A program made the translations under genes and the position numbers. DNA of 11,595 nt from Bacillota bacterium (lineage in GTDB: Bacteria > Bacillota > Clostridia > Peptostreptococcales > Acidaminobacteraceae): NCBI GenBank assembly GCA_030529205.1, contig JAUMXJ010000020.1, forward strand, positions 1 through 11,595, in the 5' to 3' direction. The notes beneath the pieces were generated by a model, which did not search any database, was not told where the DNA came from, and saw only the letters and a program-made list of their open reading frames with translations. Positions 7,065 through 11,595 of the stretch are shown one piece after another (within the stretch, counting starts at the first letter, position 1; the number at the start of each line of letters is the position of its first letter).

Positions 7065-7093
7065 ATTATACCATAAATTCCATAATTTTACAA
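7065..7093 (-). promoter_or_regulatory. Sigma-A-type promoter of the pilus-like cassette
   Basis: TTGTAA (7088-7093), 17 bases, then a perfect TATAAT (7065-7070) preceded by TGG, an extended -10. The -10 box lies 21 bases before the start codon at 7043, leaving a 5' leader of about 15 bases that just holds the Shine-Dalgarno. The -35 box begins 16 bases after the dnaE stop. It is the best promoter in the window and probably drives the four-gene cassette, perhaps reading on into panG-B-C-D and murB because no terminator is visible between them. Confidence 0.75.
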
Positions 7094-7106
7094 TCTGTAG
7101 ACAGAT
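7093..7106. promoter_or_regulatory. 14-base perfect dyad at the -35 box, possible operator
   Basis: ATCTGT-AG-ACAGAT is a perfect inverted repeat with 6-base arms and a 2-base centre, lying immediately upstream of the -35 box and sharing one base with it. It is too short-looped and lacks the T-tract needed for a dnaE terminator. Position and symmetry fit a dimeric regulator site. No regulator can be named from the sequence. Confidence 0.4.
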
Positions 7107-7109
7107 GCA

Positions 7110-10100
7110 TCATACAATAATTTGAAGATTCGCCTCTCCGACCAGCTCTTTCAGTTCCCGCATCCGACTCTCTCCAATCTCATACGAGCCGTCAAGACGA
7201 AGTTTGCGCCCGCTCTCTTTGAGAACGAAGCGGACTTCAAATATGTCTTCCCCTTCTCCGTCATATCCGAAAGCCGCCAGAAGTGCGCTCGCTTTTTCGA
7301 ATTTGATCTTGTCGTGCTTGGAAAAAGACACTTCGAGCGTCTTACACATTTTTTCCTCTGCTTGCCGTTTCGGCTCCGCATGTTTACGGGAAGCTTCCGT
7401 ATCCTGCACACGCAAAGACGCACGCGGGATGCGATTTACATCCGTCATCCTGCGCACAAGTATATTCGGTTCTCTCCCGTCGCTCGCCTGTACCGTGCCT
7501 TCGAGATATACGATGTCTTCTCCGCCATACATTTTATACACCTGCGGGAAGATGACGGCTTCGATCTCCGCGTCTCCGTCATCGCAGACGAAGACAGCCA
7601 TGAGATCTCCTTTTTTCGTATACTTTTCGGTTCTTTTCGCAATGTATACAATCCCCTTGTAAAACTTGCCGTCAACCGCATCCCTCTCCTCCTCCATCAG
7701 CTCGGAAAAGCTCATATTGGAATGTTTTTCGATGAGGCTTCGATAAGTAACAAGCGGATGATCGCTGAGATACACACCGAGATAATCTTTTTCGTACGCA
7801 CCCTTTTCTTCGGCGGAGTATTCGCGTGCCGGGAACAGCGGTGGTCTCGGTATTGCTCCGGAGCTGAAAAAATTCAGCTGATTTTCACCGGTCTGACGTC
7901 TTTTGTCGGCTACATACTTTAAAATTTGCTCATACTGCCCCATCAGCTGCGTCCTGGTGTTTCCGAAGCAGTCAAATACCCCCACCTGAATGACGGTTTC
8001 GATTTGATTTTTCCGAAGTTCTGAGGACGGCATGCGCTCCGCAAAGTCGTAGAAATCCTGAAACGGCCCGTCTTTTCGACGCTCTTCCACCGCCTCCGCA
8101 AAACTTTCGCCGATATTTTTAATCGCGACAAGAGACCAGCGGACGGCATCTCCCTCGATGGCAAAATCCGAGCAACTGTGGTTGATGCAGGGAGGGAGCA
8201 TTTTAATTCCCATTCTTTTGCATTCATTGATGTACTTCACCAGCAGATTTTTATAGTGAATAACGCTGGTGAGCAAAGCAGCCATGTACTCAAGCGGATA
8301 GAATGTCTTCAGGTATGCGGTGCGGTATGCCAAAATCGAATAACCCACGGCATGTGTCTTGTTGAATGCATAATTGGCAAACTCCGTCAAATCTTCAAAC
8401 AGCGCCGCGGCCTTTTCTTTCGGTATTCCGTTTTTAGCTGCGCCCTCGATGAATACAGGTTTTTCCTGCTCCATTATATGCCTTTTCTTCTTGGACATCG
8501 CATTTCTGAGCACATCGGATCTGCCGTATGTATACCTCGCAAGATTCCTCGCAATGGTCATCACCTGTTCCTGGTAGATGATGACTCCGTTTGTCTCGTC
8601 CAAAATCGGAGCGAGCTCGGGGATGTCGTAGTGAATCCGATCGGAATCTTTGTTTTTCAAATATCGATCGATGTTCTGCATCGGACCGGGACGATAAAGG
8701 GAAATGGCCGCCACAATATCATCCAGTTTACTCGGTTCAACTTCCTTGATAAAGCGTCTGAAGCCCGTGGACTCCAGCTGAAACAGCCCGACAGTATGCC
8801 CGCTCTGCAGCAGTTTGTACACTTCGGGTCTCTGTTCATCAATCTTGACTTTGACGCCCTTTCTCTCCTCAATGCGTCTGAGGGCGTGTTTGATGACGGA
8901 GAGTGTGCGAATGCCGAGAAAATCCATTTTCAACATCCCCAAATCCGCAAGTGCCCCCATGGTATACTGCGTGGCATATCCCTGACAGAGCGGAACATAC
9001 TCGCTGACCGGTTCTTCTGTAATCACAACCCCCGCAGCATGCGTGGAAACATGTCGCGGGATGCCTTCGAGTTCCATGGCATACCCGTACAGAATCTCCA
9101 GCTCGGGATTCTCCTCCAGAACTTTTTGTACTTCCGGGATCACTCTCGCATTTGCAAGCGATACAAAAGACGGAATGGCACGCGCCAGTCGATCTACCAG
9201 GAAGGACGGCTCTCCGAGTACGCGCCCGACATCCCGCACCGCAGCACGCGCCGCAAAAGTTCCGAAAGTGGAGATATTGGAGACCCTGTCGCTTCCGTAG
9301 AGATGCCTTACATACTCTATTACTTCGGAGCGTCGCTCGTCTTCGAAATCCACATCGATATCCGGCATCGTTACCCGCTCGGGATTCAGAAAGCGCTCAA
9401 AAATGAGGCGATGCTCGATCGGATCCACCTCGGTGATGTCGAGAAGATAGGTAACCAGAGAGCCTCCTGCAGAACCTCTGCCCGGTCCGACCGCGATTTC
9501 CATCTCGCGCGCCGCGGCGATAAAATCCTGTACAATCAACATGTAGTCGGCATACCCCATCTCGTATATAATGCCCAGCTCGTACTCCAGACGGGACACC
9601 ACCTCTTCCCGCGGATGCCGAAGCGCACCGGATGCGAACTTGGCATTCATTTTTTGATAGCAGAGCTCTCTTAAATCCAGGTCCTTTGTGAACTTCGGCA
9701 AATGCTTGCTCTCAAAATCGAACGCAAATGTGCATGCATCCGCAATTTTCACCGTATTTTCAATCGCTTCCGGGCACCCCCCGAATATCTCCCACATTTC
9801 CTGCGGGCTTTTCAGATAAAATTCGTCGGACGGAAATTTCATTCGATCGGGATCGGACAGCTGTTTATTGGTCTGAACGCAGAGCAGGACATCATGAGCC
9901 TTGGCATCGCGCTTGTCCACATAGTGCACATCATTGGTCGCCACGACAGGGATTCCGGTCTCCCCTGAGATATAGAGCATCCCGCGATTGATCAGACGTT
10001 CCTCCGCATCCCCGTGATCTTGCATTTCGAGGTAAAAACGATCCCCAAAAATATCGCGAAGACCGAGCGCCAACTCCTTCGCCTTTGTCACATCACCCGA

Positions 10101-10532
10101 TGCCAAGGCGGCGGAGACGGAACCATACCGGCATCCGGAGAGACAGATGATTCCCTCGGCGTACTTCCTGAGCACATCCAAATCCACACGTGGTTTGTAA
10201 TAAAAGCCTTCGATGTATCCGATGGAGCAGATTTTGCTCAAATTTCTGTATCCGACGGTGTTTTTTGCCAACAGAATCAGATGGTTCCGCTCTCTCGACT
10301 GGGAGAGCATGCCGTCCGGGCAGGTGTAGATTTCACAACCGATAATCGCCTTTATGCCGTGTTCCTGTGCGCGCTTATAAAACTCGACCGCACCGAACAT
10401 GGATCCGTGATCGGTGATTGCCACGGCCTTCATACCTTTTTCTTTTAATGACAAAAACAGCTTATCCAGACGGGCAAACCCGTCCAATAAGCTGTATTCC
10501 GTATGCAGATGCAAATGCACAAAATCCATCAT
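7110..10532 (-). CDS. dnaE: DNA polymerase III subunit alpha (DnaE type)
   Basis: A C-family replicative DNA polymerase of 1140 residues. Domain order: an N-terminal PHP domain (HLHLHTEYSLLDG at 6-18, TDHG at 40-43, GCEIY at 65-69, NDVHY near 200); the palm with GPGRGSAGGS and PDIDVDF (390-396, catalytic Asp393 and Asp395) and the third catalytic Asp537 in KMDFLG; fingers with the NYAFNKTHAVGYS segment; a clamp-binding motif QLNFF (885-889); and an OB-fold (about 955-1000). The PHP metal ligands all seem intact. There is no PolC-type inserted exonuclease. ATG-ATG at 10532 and 10529 are the plausible starts; a TTG at 10553 is in frame but adds a non-family extension. The start overlaps the stop of the upstream solute-binding protein gene (ATGA). 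No terminator is seen after the stop. Clostridial genomes often also carry PolC, so DnaE may share replication with it. Confidence 0.97.
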   Translation of the reverse strand: MMDFVHLHLHTEYSLLDGFARLDKLFLSLKEKGMKAVAITDHGSMFGAVEFYKRAQEHGIKAIIGCEIYTCPDGMLSQSRERNHLILLAKNTVGYRNLSKICSIGYIEGFYYKPRVDLDVLRKYAEGIICLSGCRYGSVSAALASGDVTKAKELALGLRDIFGDRFYLEMQDHGDAEERLINRGMLYISGETGIPVVATNDVHYVDKRDAKAHDVLLCVQTNKQLSDPDRMKFPSDEFYLKSPQEMWEIFGGCPEAIENTVKIADACTFAFDFESKHLPKFTKDLDLRELCYQKMNAKFASGALRHPREEVVSRLEYELGIIYEMGYADYMLIVQDFIAAAREMEIAVGPGRGSAGGSLVTYLLDITEVDPIEHRLIFERFLNPERVTMPDIDVDFEDERRSEVIEYVRHLYGSDRVSNISTFGTFAARAAVRDVGRVLGEPSFLVDRLARAIPSFVSLANARVIPEVQKVLEENPELEILYGYAMELEGIPRHVSTHAAGVVITEEPVSEYVPLCQGYATQYTMGALADLGMLKMDFLGIRTLSVIKHALRRIEERKGVKVKIDEQRPEVYKLLQSGHTVGLFQLESTGFRRFIKEVEPSKLDDIVAAISLYRPGPMQNIDRYLKNKDSDRIHYDIPELAPILDETNGVIIYQEQVMTIARNLARYTYGRSDVLRNAMSKKKRHIMEQEKPVFIEGAAKNGIPKEKAAALFEDLTEFANYAFNKTHAVGYSILAYRTAYLKTFYPLEYMAALLTSVIHYKNLLVKYINECKRMGIKMLPPCINHSCSDFAIEGDAVRWSLVAIKNIGESFAEAVEERRKDGPFQDFYDFAERMPSSELRKNQIETVIQVGVFDCFGNTRTQLMGQYEQILKYVADKRRQTGENQLNFFSSGAIPRPPLFPAREYSAEEKGAYEKDYLGVYLSDHPLVTYRSLIEKHSNMSFSELMEEERDAVDGKFYKGIVYIAKRTEKYTKKGDLMAVFVCDDGDAEIEAVIFPQVYKMYGGEDIVYLEGTVQASDGREPNILVRRMTDVNRIPRASLRVQDTEASRKHAEPKRQAEEKMCKTLEVSFSKHDKIKFEKASALLAAFGYDGEGEDIFEVRFVLKESGRKLRLDGSYEIGESRMRELKELVGEANLQIIV

Positions 10533-11595
10533 TCTACCACTAAATCTTCCCAAACATACAGGACGATATCAATCAATTCCCGATCAAATTCAGGTGTTGT
10601 CGCATCAATATAAGACGAAAACTTCGGAATGGTCCTGTGAAGTTTAAGCGTTTTCAAAGGTTCAACCTTATCCACCGGCGTGTTTTCGTAGTATACGGTC
10701 ATCAAACCCGTTGTAACCAATCCCGCCTGCGATGACGGAGACAGGAGTTCCGAAAGTGTCACCATGGCACCCGCTTTATTCTCCGAATTAAACGGAATCA
10801 CCCCGACTGTGGTATATGTCCCGACAGGCCTCAGCACAAAGCAGTTCGTGGAATCCGGATACTCGTACTCTTTGACTTTTTCCCCGACGCGCATATAATC
10901 CATACTCATGGAAAAATAAGTCTTCTTATCGGTAAACAATTGCTCGATATTGGTGGGATACGTCAAACCGGCATCCATAATGTTTGCCCGTATATTCACA
11001 AGCGGTTGCAGGGCTTCCCTGACCTCTCTTTCAAACTCCTCCAGGTTTCTGCCCGGTTTGACATAGGGTTCCATATTGACTTTCTCCGCCACCAGACCGA
11101 GAAGAAACGCTTCTCCTTCCTTCGTATAACGAGGATCGGGATAGGTTGCATATCCCTTCAGTTTTGAAATGGTATCGAAGACTTCGTGGTAGGTCTCGGG
11201 ACTGTCGTAGAAAATATCGGTGCTGTAGAGAAATGTCAACATATCTCTTCCGATCGGAACGAAGGATCCTTCGTTTTTAAACGTATCTCTGTACTGAAAA
11301 GAAAGCGCGTCGCGATCAATCAGTCTCGCCCCCGGAAGCTTATCCACAAAAGCACTGTAAATCAGCCCGAGCTTTTTGAATGTGCCGAACCCTTCTCCAT
11401 CAAAAATGATGATGTCGTAACTGCCCGGAACTCCCAAGTTTCGATCTTGAAGCAATTTTTCATCGGTCAGCTGCTTGGTGATTTTTTCCATGGTGGTCTC
11501 TTTTACGACCAGACGCACCCCGTATTCATCCTTCAAACGCCTTCTAAATGGCCCTTCAAGCCATTTTTTCAACGCCTCGTTCTCTTTGACCAGGC
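10529..11595 (-). CDS. ABC transporter substrate-binding protein, YnjB-like (N-terminus cut by window edge)
   Basis: About 354 codons of an open frame that runs off the right edge; the signal peptide or lipoprotein signal would lie outside the window. The visible start of mature sequence (KKWLEGPFRRRLKDEYGVRL) and the segment YDIIIFDGEGFGTFKKLGLI followed by a VDKLPGARLID stretch resemble the first lobe of extracellular solute-binding proteins of the YnjB type (iron/thiamine/spermidine-binding-protein superfamily). The later TYTTVGVIPFNSENKAGAMV region fits the second lobe, where such proteins list residues of the resident sugar-, metal- or vitamin-type ligand pocket, but the ligand cannot be told. 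It probably belongs to an importer whose other genes lie to the right. A TTG at 11572 is in frame but the frame stays open upstream, so it is not taken as the start. Its TGA overlaps the dnaE ATG. The protein family is likely; the substrate is unknown. Confidence 0.7.
   Translation of the reverse strand, partial: LVKENEALKKWLEGPFRRRLKDEYGVRLVVKETTMEKITKQLTDEKLLQDRNLGVPGSYDIIIFDGEGFGTFKKLGLIYSAFVDKLPGARLIDRDALSFQYRDTFKNEGSFVPIGRDMLTFLYSTDIFYDSPETYHEVFDTISKLKGYATYPDPRYTKEGEAFLLGLVAEKVNMEPYVKPGRNLEEFEREVREALQPLVNIRANIMDAGLTYPTNIEQLFTDKKTYFSMSMDYMRVGEKVKEYEYPDSTNCFVLRPVGTYTTVGVIPFNSENKAGAMVTLSELLSPSSQAGLVTTGLMTVYYENTPVDKVEPLKTLKLHRTIPKFSSYIDATTPEFDRELIDIVLYVWEDLVVE

Noticed and set aside
7086-7112. 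Rho-independent terminator after dnaE
   Set aside because: The only dyad (7093-7106) has a 2-base centre, a weak AT-rich stem and no T-tract after it; it fits an operator better.
8178-9674. Long plus-strand open frame of 498 codons
   Set aside because: It lies wholly opposite dnaE, whose catalytic motifs run through the same stretch; its translation shows no domain and its composition looks like an antisense shadow.
10533-10553. Upstream TTG start for dnaE
   Set aside because: It adds seven residues absent from the family, and the ATG-ATG at 10532/10529 fits both the PHP N-terminus and the overlap with the upstream stop.
1-11595. CRISPR arrays, tRNA/rRNA genes, insertion sequences, phage genes
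   Set aside because: No spaced repeats, no RNA-gene-like stretch and no transposase or phage protein were seen; nearly every base is inside an identified minus-strand gene.

Overview
The window is a densely packed block of ten genes, all on the minus strand, so transcription runs from the right edge to the left edge. The two outermost genes are cut by the window ends. Neighbouring genes mostly overlap or lie within about 35 bases of each other, Shine-Dalgarno sites are purine-rich and strong, and there is no RNA gene, CRISPR array or insertion sequence. The gene content points to a Gram-positive anaerobe of the Bacillota, probably class Clostridia: a PanG-type ketopantoate reductase, a protein resembling the clostridial DUF5702 family, a short-type MurB and a DnaE-type polymerase with an intact PHP domain. 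This placement is inference from gene families, not from a marker gene.

Region by region, in the direction of transcription. (1) 11595-10529: the 3' part of an extracellular solute-binding protein resembling YnjB of ABC importers; its stop codon overlaps the start of dnaE. (2) 10532-7110: dnaE, the DNA polymerase III alpha subunit. (3) 7106-7044: a short intergenic gap with a clear extended -10 promoter, a perfect 14-base dyad touching the -35 box, and a strong ribosome binding site. (4) 7043-3792: a compact four-gene cassette with Tad/Flp-pilus character: a 97-residue TadE-like protein, a 585-residue membrane-anchored coiled-coil protein with a DUF5702-like C-terminus, a TadE-like pseudopilin with an unusual Cys-rich tail, and a protein-kinase-fold pseudokinase lacking the catalytic residues. 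(5) 3763-785: a complete de novo pantothenate operon panG-panB-panC-panD. (6) 801-1: murB, overlapping the end of panD and running off the left edge.

The pan genes cover every dedicated step from 2-ketoisovalerate and aspartate to pantothenate: PanB makes ketopantoate, PanG is predicted to reduce it to pantoate, PanD makes beta-alanine, and PanC joins the two. The pilus-like cassette carries no ATPase, platform protein or prepilin peptidase, so if it works in pilus assembly it must rely on machinery encoded elsewhere. It is the part of the window least explained by known systems: a pseudopilin with a putative metal-binding tail, a coiled-coil anchor, a leaderless TadE-like partner and a dead kinase, under what looks like their own promoter.
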